Notes under the pieces: generated by a model
Told to the model about the DNA's origin: nothing
The model's input: only the letters and a program-made list of their open reading frames with translations
Database searches by the model: none
Source: Fidelibacterota bacterium
Lineage (GTDB): Bacteria; Fidelibacterota; Marinisomatia; Marinisomatales; TCS55
NCBI GenBank assembly: GCA_029936965.1
Contig: JAPYRG010000001.1
Coordinates: 13,588-77,587 of the forward strand
Direction of reading: 5' to 3'
DNA: 64,000 bases
Translations under genes and position numbers: made by a program
In this document: positions 39,292 through 48,977 of the stretch, piece after piece
Layout of the letters: every line of letters starts with the position of its first letter
Position numbering within the stretch: the stretch's first letter is position 1

Positions 39292-40479
39292 TTACTTATT
39301 TGCTCGTTTTTCTCTAACTATTGCAGATTTAACTTTTCCCCGGAGCAACTTGTTATCTAATGAATTAATTTCATCCATGTTTCCCCCAACCCCATCTTTA
39401 ACCAGTCTTAATATAAGCTCTTTTTCACTTTCTTGATTTGTAGCTGTAGAAACAGTCAACAGCGTTGACTGAGCTGAGGCCACAGGTACCGGAGGTCGGT
39501 CGACAGAACCGCGCTTAATTTTTATGATCATTGCTTTTGCTTTCCCACGTATAACCCTATCAGATTCAGCATTAAGCAGCTCATCATCTCCGTCTAAAGC
39601 AAGGTTAACGAGATAGGTAATGCGTTCTTCTTGAGAAGCAAACCCTTTATCACCTGTTTGTTTTATTGTATTATCTACAGAGGGAACTTCTAATAGGGCC
39701 TCCTTCAAATTTTCGGGAAGTATACCACCTTTCCTTTTAGTTTGGATTAATGTGGACTTAGCTAATCCCCGTGTTGGTTTATCTGGAATAGCATTAATTA
39801 AATCCATATTTCCTTCTAAACCAGCTTGTACAGATTGTGCAATAATAGCCCCCCTACTTAATGAAGGCGTTGTGCTATCAGTTGAAGTTTTATCAGTATC
39901 ATTATCTTTTTTAATATCAGAGGAAATAAAGAAACCAAGGTTTTCAAGAATTTTGTATTTCGAGCTAGAAAAACCCCATAATGAAAATATTGAGAACAAA
40001 CCCCGACTAATTCTACGACAAACTACGGACGTTCCATATGGTTCAGCTTTTAAGGAAAAATCAACATACTCTCGATAAAGCGGATTTAGTTTTAAATCAA
40101 AAGTAATTTTTTCATTTTTATTTACCACCACCACCCTGCTTTTATAAAATGGCGACCAACTATTTGGTCGAAGCAATAATCTTGCGCCAGGAAGAAAAGA
40201 AAATTTATCAAATGAAAACTGATGAACATATCTATCGGTATCACCATCGGGTAATAACCTATTTATTTTAGGAAACCACGATTGATAAGAATCCAAGTTA
40301 GTCAAAGATTTCCAAACAGATTCAGGTGAAGATAAATATTCATGTGTAACAACAGACTCTGCGTAAAAAGGCGTGTAATAGGAAAAAATTTTGCTACTAG
40401 TTTCTTGATCTTTGCTTGTGTCCCAGATAAATAGAAGAAGAACGCCCAAAACAGCTATTGTTGCAATTATTAATAACAT
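39292..40479 (-). CDS. Membrane-anchored SRPBCC protein with three C-terminal 40-residue repeats
   Basis: A 395-residue protein. Residues 2-19 are a single transmembrane helix. Residues about 45-165 look like an SRPBCC/START-like ligand-binding domain (SPESVWKSLTNLDSYQSWFPKINRLLPDGD, VVVVNKNEKITFDLKLNP). After an Asp/Thr/Ser-rich linker the C-terminal half holds three imperfect repeats at about 211-250, 286-323 and 354-392. Their shared pattern is LVxxGLxGNMDxIN, four or five residues, RGxAKSxIxxxKR. I do not recognise the repeats. The protein may bind a hydrophobic ligand at the membrane while the repeats, each ending in a basic cluster, bind a partner. That is inference. It diverges from the penicillin-acylase gene. 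Confidence 0.7.
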   Translation of the reverse strand: MLLIIATIAVLGVLLLFIWDTSKDQETSSKIFSYYTPFYAESVVTHEYLSSPESVWKSLTNLDSYQSWFPKINRLLPDGDTDRYVHQFSFDKFSFLPGARLLLRPNSWSPFYKSRVVVVNKNEKITFDLKLNPLYREYVDFSLKAEPYGTSVVCRRISRGLFSIFSLWGFSSSKYKILENLGFFISSDIKKDNDTDKTSTDSTTPSLSRGAIIAQSVQAGLEGNMDLINAIPDKPTRGLAKSTLIQTKRKGGILPENLKEALLEVPSVDNTIKQTGDKGFASQEERITYLVNLALDGDDELLNAESDRVIRGKAKAMIIKIKRGSVDRPPVPVASAQSTLLTVSTATNQESEKELILRLVKDGVGGNMDEINSLDNKLLRGKVKSAIVREKRANK

Positions 40480-40568
40480 ATTTAACTAATCATATAGGTG
40501 AGATTTTACGGTAATCTGTATAAATATTTATATTGTTTAATAACATTATCAAAACTAAATATATTTAT

Positions 40569-42974
40569 ATGAAAATGGTAATGAGATATTCCATTGGCGT
40601 TATAGTATTGATTATTATTGCATTACGAATATATTTTCACAATCCAAATCCAACATATTCAGGTGAAAAGGAGATTTCGGGTTTACAACAAACCGTTGAT
40701 ATATTTACTGACAATTACGGCGTGCCACATATCTTTGCTCAAAACGAATCTGATTTATTTTTTGCAGCAGGATATCAAACCGCAAGAGATAGGCTTTTTC
40801 AAATTTCATTAGTTGTATCTGCAAGCAGAGGAAGTCTTGCAGCGTTTTTTGGTGACAACTATCTTAAAGATGATATATATCTACGCACTTGGGGTATTTA
40901 TAAAACCGCAAAAGAAATTCTTAACAACACAGATCAAAAAACAATTAAAACACTACAAAGCACTTGTGATGGAATTAATGCTAGAATTGATGAATTAGAT
41001 GGTAAATATCCTTTAGAATTCAAATTATTAAGAGTAAAGCCATTGAAAATTAAACCAGTGGATATTATTGCATATGGTCGTTTAATGGCGCACGATTTGC
41101 AACAATCTTGGAAGCCTGAAATTTTATTTGGTTTATTATTAGAATATTTTGGCTCTGAAAAACTTAATGAACTTTTTCCAATATATGAACCATTTAGGCC
41201 AACAATATCAGAGGAAAATAAATATAAAAATACAAAGTTACTTTTTTCATCCATCTGGAATCATGAAAAAAAGATTAGAGATTTAACAGGCGCAAACGGT
41301 GTAAGCATTGGATCTAATAGTTGGGTTGTTTCTGGAAAAAAGTCAACCACAGGAAAACCAATACTTGCAAATGATCCACATTTAAAATTCACACAACCTT
41401 CCAAATGGTATGAGATGCATTTAAAAGGAGGCACATACAATGTAAGCGGCGCCTTTTTGCCCGGCTTCCCGCTCCCCGTTTTGGGTCAAAATGAAAAGGT
41501 TGCGTGGGGTTTTACTAACATCATGGCAGATGATATAGATTTTTTTATTGAAAAAATTCACCCAGAAAATCCAAATAAATATAAACATGATAATAAATGG
41601 CTAGATATTATTACAAGAAAAGAAACAATATCTTTAAAAGAAGAAAAAGACACTACAATAATAATACGCGAAACACACCACGGGCCCATTATTAGTGATA
41701 TACACCCCTTATTAAAAGAAAAAAATTATGCAATATCAATGTCTTGGGTGGGAAATAAAATAACAAACGAGATAAGTGCACTATCAAAACTTAGTTTAGT
41801 AAAAAACTGGAATGAATTTTCTAACATTGTAAGAGAGTTTTCTGTTCCAGGACAAAATATTATTTATGCTGACACTTTAGGTAATATAGGATGGAGGGCC
41901 GCAGCGCTAATTCCTATACGAAAAGATGGAGGAAGTTTGGTTCCAAGACCTGGGTGGGACTCAGATTATGATTGGAAAGGGTTTATTCCATTTGATGAAA
42001 TGCCTTATATATATAATCCAAAAAAAGGATATATAGCTACCGCCAATAACAAAATAGTGGACGACACCTTTCCATATTATATTTCTAATCAGTGGGCAGA
42101 GCCAAGTCGAATTGAGCGTATAGAAGAATGGATAGAAAGCAAAGAAAAATTGAGCCCGAATGATATGAAACTATTACAGAATGACAGACTATCTTCTTTT
42201 GCGCGAGAAGTGACACCTAATATTCTAAAACACCTACCTAACAACCTAAGTGGAAATCAAAAAACCGCTTATGAATATTTAGTAAACTGGGATTTTATAG
42301 AAAGCCCAAACTCTAGTGCAGCTTTAGTTTTTCATGTGATTTTAGATGAATTGTTAAACAATATATATAAAGATGAATTAGATCTTGTTGACGAAAAAGC
42401 CTTTGATGCGCTCGTACATTTTTCAATGTTACCCTACAGAAATATTCACTGGGTTCTTTCAACAGGAAAATCTTCCTGGATAGATGATGTGCGCACAAAA
42501 AATAAAACTGAATCCATAGAAGAAATCATTATTAGTTCTTATGATCGCGCTATAAATAGAATAGAAAATGAAGTAGGCGTAAACCCTTCTGTTTGGTCAT
42601 GGGGGGCACTACACACACTTACACACCCCCACCCTTTAGGGAAAATAAAACTATTAGATCTTCTTTTTGGGTTTAATGTGGGCCCATATAAAACAGGAGG
42701 ATCTTCCATGACAGTTAATAAAGGTGAATACGAAGTTTTGGAGGATTTTGATCAAAGCGTTGGAGCAAGCTTTAGGAGAATTGTAGATATGAGCAATATG
42801 AATTTAACTCAATTTATTATACCTACAGGACAATCTGGACAACAAAACAGCCCCCATTATTTAGACCAGGCACATTTATACAATAAAGGATTATACCGAA
42901 CAACATATATGGATGAAAATTTTATTCGTACAAGCAATTTGTTTAAACACCTCATTCTGCACCCAAAAAGGTAA
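40569..42974 (+). CDS. Penicillin acylase family N-terminal-nucleophile hydrolase
   Basis: A periplasmic amidase of 801 residues from the ATG at 40569; a TTG 36 bases earlier is less likely because the membrane helix follows the ATG directly (SIGVIVLIIIALRIYF). It is made as a precursor that cleaves itself into alpha and beta chains. The alpha part has the family's VDIFTDNYGVPHIFAQNESDLFFAAGYQTARDRLFQ. The new beta-chain N-terminus is Ser249 in GSNSWVVSGKKSTTGKPILANDPHL, matching SNMW of penicillin G acylase. Other motifs are LPGFPLPVLGQNEKVAWGFTN and TGQSGQQNSPHYLDQ. Natural substrates may be acyl-homoserine lactones or amides; this is not decidable here. Confidence 0.93.
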   Translation: MKMVMRYSIGVIVLIIIALRIYFHNPNPTYSGEKEISGLQQTVDIFTDNYGVPHIFAQNESDLFFAAGYQTARDRLFQISLVVSASRGSLAAFFGDNYLKDDIYLRTWGIYKTAKEILNNTDQKTIKTLQSTCDGINARIDELDGKYPLEFKLLRVKPLKIKPVDIIAYGRLMAHDLQQSWKPEILFGLLLEYFGSEKLNELFPIYEPFRPTISEENKYKNTKLLFSSIWNHEKKIRDLTGANGVSIGSNSWVVSGKKSTTGKPILANDPHLKFTQPSKWYEMHLKGGTYNVSGAFLPGFPLPVLGQNEKVAWGFTNIMADDIDFFIEKIHPENPNKYKHDNKWLDIITRKETISLKEEKDTTIIIRETHHGPIISDIHPLLKEKNYAISMSWVGNKITNEISALSKLSLVKNWNEFSNIVREFSVPGQNIIYADTLGNIGWRAAALIPIRKDGGSLVPRPGWDSDYDWKGFIPFDEMPYIYNPKKGYIATANNKIVDDTFPYYISNQWAEPSRIERIEEWIESKEKLSPNDMKLLQNDRLSSFAREVTPNILKHLPNNLSGNQKTAYEYLVNWDFIESPNSSAALVFHVILDELLNNIYKDELDLVDEKAFDALVHFSMLPYRNIHWVLSTGKSSWIDDVRTKNKTESIEEIIISSYDRAINRIENEVGVNPSVWSWGALHTLTHPHPLGKIKLLDLLFGFNVGPYKTGGSSMTVNKGEYEVLEDFDQSVGASFRRIVDMSNMNLTQFIIPTGQSGQQNSPHYLDQAHLYNKGLYRTTYMDENFIRTSNLFKHLILHPKR

Positions 42975-43050
42975 CTTTGTTTATAGCTACATTTTTCATT
43001 ACAATAGGTTTTTTATATGATAACCAAAAATTTTTCTCAAAAGAATTTAT

Positions 43051-44037
43051 ATGAGAAACGTAATAAAATGGGGAGTACTTGGTTGCGGTAATATCGCGCA
43101 AAAGTTTGTTTCAGATTTACAATATGTTGATAATTCCATCTTATATGCTGTTGCTTCAAATAATAAAGAAAGAGGAAGGAAATTTGCAAACAAATATAAT
43201 GCTAAAAAAGTTTACAGTAATTATAACAATTTAGTTAAAGACGAAAATGTGGATATAGTATATATTGCAACAACACATAATTTTCATTATAAAAACACTC
43301 TTCTTTGTCTTGATGCGAATAAACCTGTATTATGCGAAAAGCCGCTATGTGTAAACGCCAAAGAAGCACAGCTTCTAATTGACATAGCAAAACAAAAAAA
43401 AATATTTTTAATGGAGGCAATGTGGACAAGGTTTTTACCAGCAACCAAGCATTTAATAAAAGATATAAGCGACGGAGTTATTGGAAAGTCTAAATTAATA
43501 CAAGCAGATTTCGGTATAAAAAAACCACGAATTAAGGGATCAAGGTTTTATGAAAAAAAACTTGGCGCAGGAGCATTACTAGACCTGGGCGTTTATACAA
43601 TCAATTTTTCTAATTTTATTTTTGATTTACAACCAAAGAGAATAAGCGGTTTTGCAAAATTAACTAACCAGGGAACAGATGAATATGCAATATATAATCT
43701 TGAATATCAAAATGGACGCCTAGCACAACTTAGTTCTTCAGTTTCTTTTGTAACCCCGCACGAAGCAAGGATATATGGAGAAAAAGGTAAAATTGTAGTA
43801 TATGATTTTTATCACCCCCAGAAGTACACTGTTTATTTATCAACAGGAGAAGAAACCACAATCAACAAACCTTTTCAAGGTTTTGGGTATCAGTTTGAAG
43901 CCATTGAAGCGCAACGCTGTTTATTAAAAAACAAAATTGAAAGCGCGGTCTTTCCATTAGAAAAAACCCTTAAAGTTTTGAAAACTACAGACTTTCTTAG
44001 AAAAGAGTGGGGGGTAAAATACCCAAATGATGATTAG
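43051..44037 (+). CDS. Gfo/Idh/MocA family NAD(P)-dependent oxidoreductase
   Basis: A 328-residue cytosolic dehydrogenase. The N-terminal Rossmann fold has WGVLGCGNIAQKFVSDL. The family motif EKPLCVNAKEAQLL provides the conserved EKP lysine, and the C-terminal beta-sheet domain starts around LIQADFGIKK and includes GAGALLDLGVYTINFSNFI. It resembles the trans-1,2-dihydrobenzene-1,2-diol dehydrogenase branch (AMWTRFLPATKHL). The substrate is probably a sugar or cyclitol but is not determinable. It is convergent with the end of the purine operon, 30 bases away, with no strong terminator visible between. Confidence 0.92.
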   Translation: MRNVIKWGVLGCGNIAQKFVSDLQYVDNSILYAVASNNKERGRKFANKYNAKKVYSNYNNLVKDENVDIVYIATTHNFHYKNTLLCLDANKPVLCEKPLCVNAKEAQLLIDIAKQKKIFLMEAMWTRFLPATKHLIKDISDGVIGKSKLIQADFGIKKPRIKGSRFYEKKLGAGALLDLGVYTINFSNFIFDLQPKRISGFAKLTNQGTDEYAIYNLEYQNGRLAQLSSSVSFVTPHEARIYGEKGKIVVYDFYHPQKYTVYLSTGEETTINKPFQGFGYQFEAIEAQRCLLKNKIESAVFPLEKTLKVLKTTDFLRKEWGVKYPNDD

Positions 44038-44067
44038 AGCGTTTCGTAAATATTAGTCCTTATATAG

Positions 44068-45621
44068 TTAGTGTTTAAAACAACGCTTTCCAGTAAAGAC
44101 CATCGTGATCCGGTGTTCATTGCAAGCAGATACAACTTCATTGTCTCGTATAGATCCACCCGGTTGGATAATAGCTTTAATTCCAGTGTTAGCAATTTTA
44201 TCTATACTGTCACGAAAAGGAAAGAAAGCATCAGAGCAAAGTATGCTTTGAGAAATTCTTTCCCCTGATTTCTTTATAGCTATATCAACCGCATCAACCC
44301 GACTTACCTGACCGCCTCCAATTCCAACGCTCGTTTTATTTTTTACCAATAATATGGCATTAGATTTTATATGTTTTAGCACCCTCCACCCAAACAACAT
44401 GTTTTCAATATCGGTTTCATCGGGAGAAACATCAGTAACCGTTTCTAGTTGTTCAATCTTTATTTCACTTGTATCTACTCCTTGAATAAGCAATCCACCA
44501 TCTAAATTGCGAACCTCTAACTTATCTTCTCTTTTTTGTATATAGCCGGTTTCTAGTATACGAAGATTCTTTTTATTTGAAAAAACTTCAAGCGCATTAC
44601 TATCAAATGACGGTGCCAAGACAATTTCTACAAACACTTTGTTTATTTCATTAGCAATTTCTACAGTACATTTTTTATTTAAAGCAATTACCCCACCAAA
44701 AGCAGATAAGCTATCTGCTCCAAATGCTTGTTTATAAACATCCAACAAATTCTTTCCTTCCGAAACACCGCAAGGGTTAGAATGTTTTACAACAACACAA
44801 GTCGTATTATCAAACTCCCTTAAACAATTCAACGCTGCGTCTGCATCCATTATGTTATTATATGAAAGAGCCTTTCCTTGGTGAATTTTAGCATTGAGAA
44901 CATTAATAGATTTATCATTTTTAACCCTATAGGCCGCTGCAACTTGATGGGGGTTTTCACCATACCTTAAAATCGAATGTTTCATATAAGTCAACGATAA
45001 CTCATCGGGAAAACTTTCATTAAACAGATAGTTATGAATAATTGTATCATATTGCGCAGTGTGTCCGAAAGCTTTAACCGATAGTTTCTTTCGAGTTTCA
45101 AATGAAATATTACCTGCGCTTAATTCATCTATAATTATTTTATAATCTTTCGGGTCTACAGCTACACATGTCCACCCAACATTTTTTGCCGCTGATCGGA
45201 TCATGGTTGGACCACCAATATCAATATTTTCCATAGCTACGGCTAAATCAGACCCCTGTTGTTTGATTACATCTGAAAAAGGATACAGATTACATATTAC
45301 TAGATCAATCCATTTTATTTTGTTTAAACGAGCTTCCTCATAATGTTGATCGCGCAAACCAAGGATCCCCCCGGCAATTAGAGGGTTTATAGTTTTTACT
45401 CTACCATCCATAATTTCAGGGAATTGAGTATAGTCGCTAACATCTGTTACAGGTATATCTCCACTTCTCAGAACAGTTGCGGTGCCACCTGTAGAAAGAA
45501 TTTCAACTCCAAGATTATTCAATGATTTTGCAAACTCTAAGACATCAGTTTTGTCAAAAACTGAAATAAGAGCCCGTTTAATTTCAATGGGGCCCTGGTT
45601 TAAAAGCGGATTATTTAGCAT
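44068..45621 (-). CDS. purH: Bifunctional AICAR transformylase / IMP cyclohydrolase
   Basis: Catalyses the last two steps to IMP. It has 517 residues. The N-terminal cyclohydrolase has ALISVFDKTDVLEFAKSLNNLGVEILSTGGTATVLR, FPEIMDGRVKTINP and NIDIGGPTMIRSAAKN. The C-terminal transformylase has LRYGENPHQVAA, VVKHSNPCGVSEG and GGQVSRVDAVDIAIKK, and closes IIQPGGSIRDNEVVSACNEHRITMVFTGKRCFKH. It is the last gene of the purine operon and overlaps purN by 11 bases. Confidence 0.97.
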   Translation of the reverse strand: MLNNPLLNQGPIEIKRALISVFDKTDVLEFAKSLNNLGVEILSTGGTATVLRSGDIPVTDVSDYTQFPEIMDGRVKTINPLIAGGILGLRDQHYEEARLNKIKWIDLVICNLYPFSDVIKQQGSDLAVAMENIDIGGPTMIRSAAKNVGWTCVAVDPKDYKIIIDELSAGNISFETRKKLSVKAFGHTAQYDTIIHNYLFNESFPDELSLTYMKHSILRYGENPHQVAAAYRVKNDKSINVLNAKIHQGKALSYNNIMDADAALNCLREFDNTTCVVVKHSNPCGVSEGKNLLDVYKQAFGADSLSAFGGVIALNKKCTVEIANEINKVFVEIVLAPSFDSNALEVFSNKKNLRILETGYIQKREDKLEVRNLDGGLLIQGVDTSEIKIEQLETVTDVSPDETDIENMLFGWRVLKHIKSNAILLVKNKTSVGIGGGQVSRVDAVDIAIKKSGERISQSILCSDAFFPFRDSIDKIANTGIKAIIQPGGSIRDNEVVSACNEHRITMVFTGKRCFKH

Positions 45622-46195
45622 ATATATTATTTTGTATTAATTGAATTGATTCAATAAAAGCTTCACCTTCTAAGGCTTGAACCTTTGCTTTTAAGGTTTC
45701 CGCAGTATCATTATCATCAATATTACATTTTTTTTGAATTAAAATAGGGCCACTATCCACATTTTCTGTAACAAAATGGATTGTACAACCCGTTTCCCTT
45801 TCCCCGCTTCTTAATACCTCTTCATGGACATTTACATCCACTCCTCCAGCATATTTTGGTAATAACGATGGATGAACATTTAATAAACGATCTCTCCATG
45901 TTTGACAAAATTGAGCAGAAAGAATTCGCATAAACCCAATTAAAAGAATTAATTCTACACCATTTTCTTTAAGGACAGTTGTCGTTTCCTGATCAAACTC
46001 TTTTCTAGTTTTTCCTTTATGCGAAAGAAAGATAGAAGGAATATTATTTTTCTTCGCACGCTCAAGTATATAAGACTCTTCTTTATTGGATATCACAATA
46101 GTTATTTCAGCGATTAACTCCTTTTTTTCTATCGAATTAATTATTGCTTGAAGATCTGTTCCACGTGTTGAACCAAGGACCCCAAGTTTAATCAT
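45611..46195 (-). CDS. purN: Phosphoribosylglycinamide formyltransferase (folate-dependent)
   Basis: Formylates GAR using 10-formyl-tetrahydrofolate, the third step. It has 194 residues with the substrate-binding start KLGVLGSTRGTDLQAIINSI, the catalytic segment GFMRILSAQFCQTWRDRLLNVHPSLLPKYAG and GCTIHFVTENVDSGPILIQKKC. The active-site Asn-His-Asp set (N in LLNVHPS, H in the same segment, D in NVDSGPI) is present. No formate-dependent PurT is nearby. It overlaps purD by four bases (ATGA) and purH by 11. Confidence 0.95.
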   Translation of the reverse strand: MIKLGVLGSTRGTDLQAIINSIEKKELIAEITIVISNKEESYILERAKKNNIPSIFLSHKGKTRKEFDQETTTVLKENGVELILLIGFMRILSAQFCQTWRDRLLNVHPSLLPKYAGGVDVNVHEEVLRSGERETGCTIHFVTENVDSGPILIQKKCNIDDNDTAETLKAKVQALEGEAFIESIQLIQNNIYAK

Positions 46196-47499
46196 CTAAT
46201 GGTCCTCATGTGGTCAATTCTTCTTTGAATTAGAATGCTTTTTCCAATATCTTTCCTGTGAAACAAAGGACCCTCAACACGTGAAATTTCTTTTTCAACA
46301 ATAGCCTCAGCCCCAGATATAGAATCATCAACCGCAACAATTGCAACCGCACGGCTACCTGCCAATATTATTTTATCGTTTTCTATGTTTACTGATGCAT
46401 AAAACAGACCATCTACATTTTTTATATTTTCTACTTTTATTTCTTCCCCTTTTATTGGTTTATCAGGATAACCTTGAGGAACCGCATATTTACAAACACT
46501 TGCCTTTCTTAAAAAATTGACATCAATGTTTTTTAATTTACCATCTGCTATGCCTATGCAAATATCGACAAAGTCTGATTCCAACAAAGATAACACATTC
46601 ATTGCTTCTGGGTCTCCAAAGCGGGCATTGTATTCGATTAACTTAACGCCTTGAGATGTGGCTATAAAACCACCATACAACACACCTTTATAACCATAAC
46701 CATATTTATTCTTTAACGCAGCAGCTGTTAAATCATTTATTTTCTGAGCCTCATTTAGTTCATTTATTGTAAGAAAAGGTAAAGAGTGATTTGCATCAGA
46801 GTATGTACCCATTCCTCCAGTGTTTGGACCTAAATCTCCTTCAAGCGCTCGTTTGTGGTCCTGTATTGCGGGCATATGTTTAAGACAGTTTCCATCACAA
46901 AAACTCATAAGCGAAAACTCCTGACCAATTAGTTTTTCTTCAATCACAAACTTGCCACCTTTTTGTATTAATTGATCACAAAAGTCCAACGCTTCCTTAT
47001 GCGAATGGAGATGATCTCCCGAAACCTTAACCCCCTTACCACCTGCAAGACCATCATACTTTACAACAAAATCATTTCCCAGATAATTTAAGAAGCCTTG
47101 CGCACCTTTTATTGAGTCGAATACACTATATTTAGGGCTTGCTGGTATTTTGTATTCAAGCAATAAATCTCTTGTAAATGATTTAGATGACTCAATTTTA
47201 GAAAGCTCCTTGGTTGGCCCAACAACCCGGATTCCAGATCCAGCAAGCACATCCGTCACCCCGTTAGCAAGAGGGCCTTCAGGGCCAATAATTGCTAGGT
47301 AAATATTGTTTTCCTTTGCGTACTTTAATATTGTTTCATTATTATTTATATCGGCAACCTGCATATCAAAACAAATATTTTGTAGACCAGGGTTATTATT
47401 TGATGCTAAACAATAAAGAGTTTTTAGTTTCGGGGAATTATGTAGAGATCTAGCAATAGCATGTTCTCGCGCCCCAGAACCCACAATTAATATATTCAT
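46192..47499 (-). CDS. purD: Phosphoribosylamine-glycine ligase
   Basis: Joins glycine to phosphoribosylamine with ATP, the second step. It has 435 residues of ATP-grasp architecture: NILIVGSGAREHAIARSL, AIIGPEGPLANGVTDVL, VVKYDGLAGGKGVKV, and EEKLIGQEFSLMSFCDG. Further motifs are the signature DHKRALEGDLGPNTGGMGTYSD and KLIEYNARFGDPEAMNVL with the metal-binding Glu/Asn. The start lies two bases after the purF stop. Confidence 0.96.
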   Translation of the reverse strand: MNILIVGSGAREHAIARSLHNSPKLKTLYCLASNNNPGLQNICFDMQVADINNNETILKYAKENNIYLAIIGPEGPLANGVTDVLAGSGIRVVGPTKELSKIESSKSFTRDLLLEYKIPASPKYSVFDSIKGAQGFLNYLGNDFVVKYDGLAGGKGVKVSGDHLHSHKEALDFCDQLIQKGGKFVIEEKLIGQEFSLMSFCDGNCLKHMPAIQDHKRALEGDLGPNTGGMGTYSDANHSLPFLTINELNEAQKINDLTAAALKNKYGYGYKGVLYGGFIATSQGVKLIEYNARFGDPEAMNVLSLLESDFVDICIGIADGKLKNIDVNFLRKASVCKYAVPQGYPDKPIKGEEIKVENIKNVDGLFYASVNIENDKIILAGSRAVAIVAVDDSISGAEAIVEKEISRVEGPLFHRKDIGKSILIQRRIDHMRTIR

Positions 47500-47501
47500 T
47501 T

Positions 47502-48977
47502 TTATTTTCCGTTACGGTCTTTGATACGCATTTCTTCAAGTTCGTTTATTTTTTGAATATTCATTTCATTAGTAATATATTTTTTATCAAAGCAGGCCAT
47601 ACATGGTTGGTCAATATGATGATCTCCTTTTCTCATAACAGCTTCCGATAAAGAATCAATGTCTTGATAAATTAACTGATCAACCTTAAGATATTTTTTT
47701 ATTTCATCTACAGATTTATTATTAGCGATTAATTCCTTTCGTGTTGGCATATCAACCCCATAAAAACAAGGCGATATCACGGGTGGGCACGCTACGGCAA
47801 AATATACTTCTGTTGCACCAAAGTCTTTCAGCATACGAACAATCTCCCTGGATGTGTTTCCTCGAACAATACTATCATCAACTATCATAACTTTTTTCCC
47901 TTCTATTTCTGTTCTTTGAGGAGTCAGTTTGTACCGAACAGATTTTTTACGCGCCTTTTGACCGGGCATGATAAAAGTTCTGCCTATAAATGGGTTTTTA
48001 TATAATCCTTCAGAATAACGAACACCCAAGGTGTTTGCCATTGACAAAGCAGATGTATTTGCTGTGCTAGGTGCGGGAATAATTATATCGGGAATTTTAT
48101 CTGGGAACTTTTGTTTCCATTTTTCGGCCAGATTTTGACCCATTCTTAATCTAGATCTATAAACGCTTACATCGTTCAAGGTTGCATCCGGACGTGCAAA
48201 GTATACATATTCAAATATACAGGGATTAAATGTTTGTTTTTCCAGACGCTTATTAAATACTACGCCTTCTTGGGTTATGTATATAATCTCCCCCGGCAAA
48301 ACACTTCCCTCTGGTTCAAAACCCAATGGATAAAACATAGTGTTTTCCGATGCAATGATACGATCCTTTTTCCCTTCTTTATTTGTTCTAACACCCTTTA
48401 CAAGAGGACGAATACCATTAGGGTCTCTAAACGCAACTAAGCCTTTCCCAATTATTAAAGAAACCACAGAGTATGCACCATGAACATTATCAAAAATTTT
48501 TTCTACCGCACTACATAGGTTGCCAAAAAATTCTTCATCATCAGTTGGTTGTTGTTTGTTGTGCAACAGGTCTGCAAATAAATGGAGGAGAACTTCCGTA
48601 TCACTTTGTGTATTTAAGTATCTAGATTCACTGCTCGTTACTATTTTTGCAAGCTCAGTATAGTTTGTCAAATTTCCATTATGAGCTAACGCAATACCGT
48701 ATGGAACGGAAGTCCAAAATGGTTGAATTTCACCATGACCAAAACCCCCATGTGTGGGATACCGATTATGAGCTATTCCAATATTGCCCTTTAGTCCAGC
48801 TATTTTTTTATCTGTAAATATATCTTTAACCAAACCGGACCCTTTTGATTTGTGCATACGGTTTTTGTAAGTAAAAATACCTGCAGCATCCTGCCCACGA
48901 TGCTGTAAATGTATTAGACTATCATATAATTCAGCAGCAACAGGTTTATTAGAATATATTCCAGCTATTCCACACAT
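47502..48977 (-). CDS. purF: Amidophosphoribosyltransferase (glutamine PRPP amidotransferase)
   Basis: The committed, usually feedback-inhibited first step: PRPP plus glutamine to phosphoribosylamine. It has 491 residues. Cys2 is the N-terminal nucleophile after Met removal (MCGIAGIYS), followed by the class II glutaminase motifs HLQHRGQDAAGI, IAHNRYPTHGG and LAHNGNLTNY. The phosphoribosyltransferase domain has the PRPP loop MIVDDSIVRGNTSREIVRML. Late cysteines (CPPVISPC, CMACF) correspond to positions that ligate a structural 4Fe-4S cluster in the Bacillus-type enzyme, so an iron-sulfur form is possible. The start codon overlaps the purB stop by one base. Confidence 0.95.
   Translation of the reverse strand: MCGIAGIYSNKPVAAELYDSLIHLQHRGQDAAGIFTYKNRMHKSKGSGLVKDIFTDKKIAGLKGNIGIAHNRYPTHGGFGHGEIQPFWTSVPYGIALAHNGNLTNYTELAKIVTSSESRYLNTQSDTEVLLHLFADLLHNKQQPTDDEEFFGNLCSAVEKIFDNVHGAYSVVSLIIGKGLVAFRDPNGIRPLVKGVRTNKEGKKDRIIASENTMFYPLGFEPEGSVLPGEIIYITQEGVVFNKRLEKQTFNPCIFEYVYFARPDATLNDVSVYRSRLRMGQNLAEKWKQKFPDKIPDIIIPAPSTANTSALSMANTLGVRYSEGLYKNPFIGRTFIMPGQKARKKSVRYKLTPQRTEIEGKKVMIVDDSIVRGNTSREIVRMLKDFGATEVYFAVACPPVISPCFYGVDMPTRKELIANNKSVDEIKKYLKVDQLIYQDIDSLSEAVMRKGDHHIDQPCMACFDKKYITNEMNIQKINELEEMRIKDRNGK

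Noticed and set aside
46275-46295. parS-like CACGTGAAA in purD
   Set aside because: Only the central bases match; flanks do not form a palindrome.
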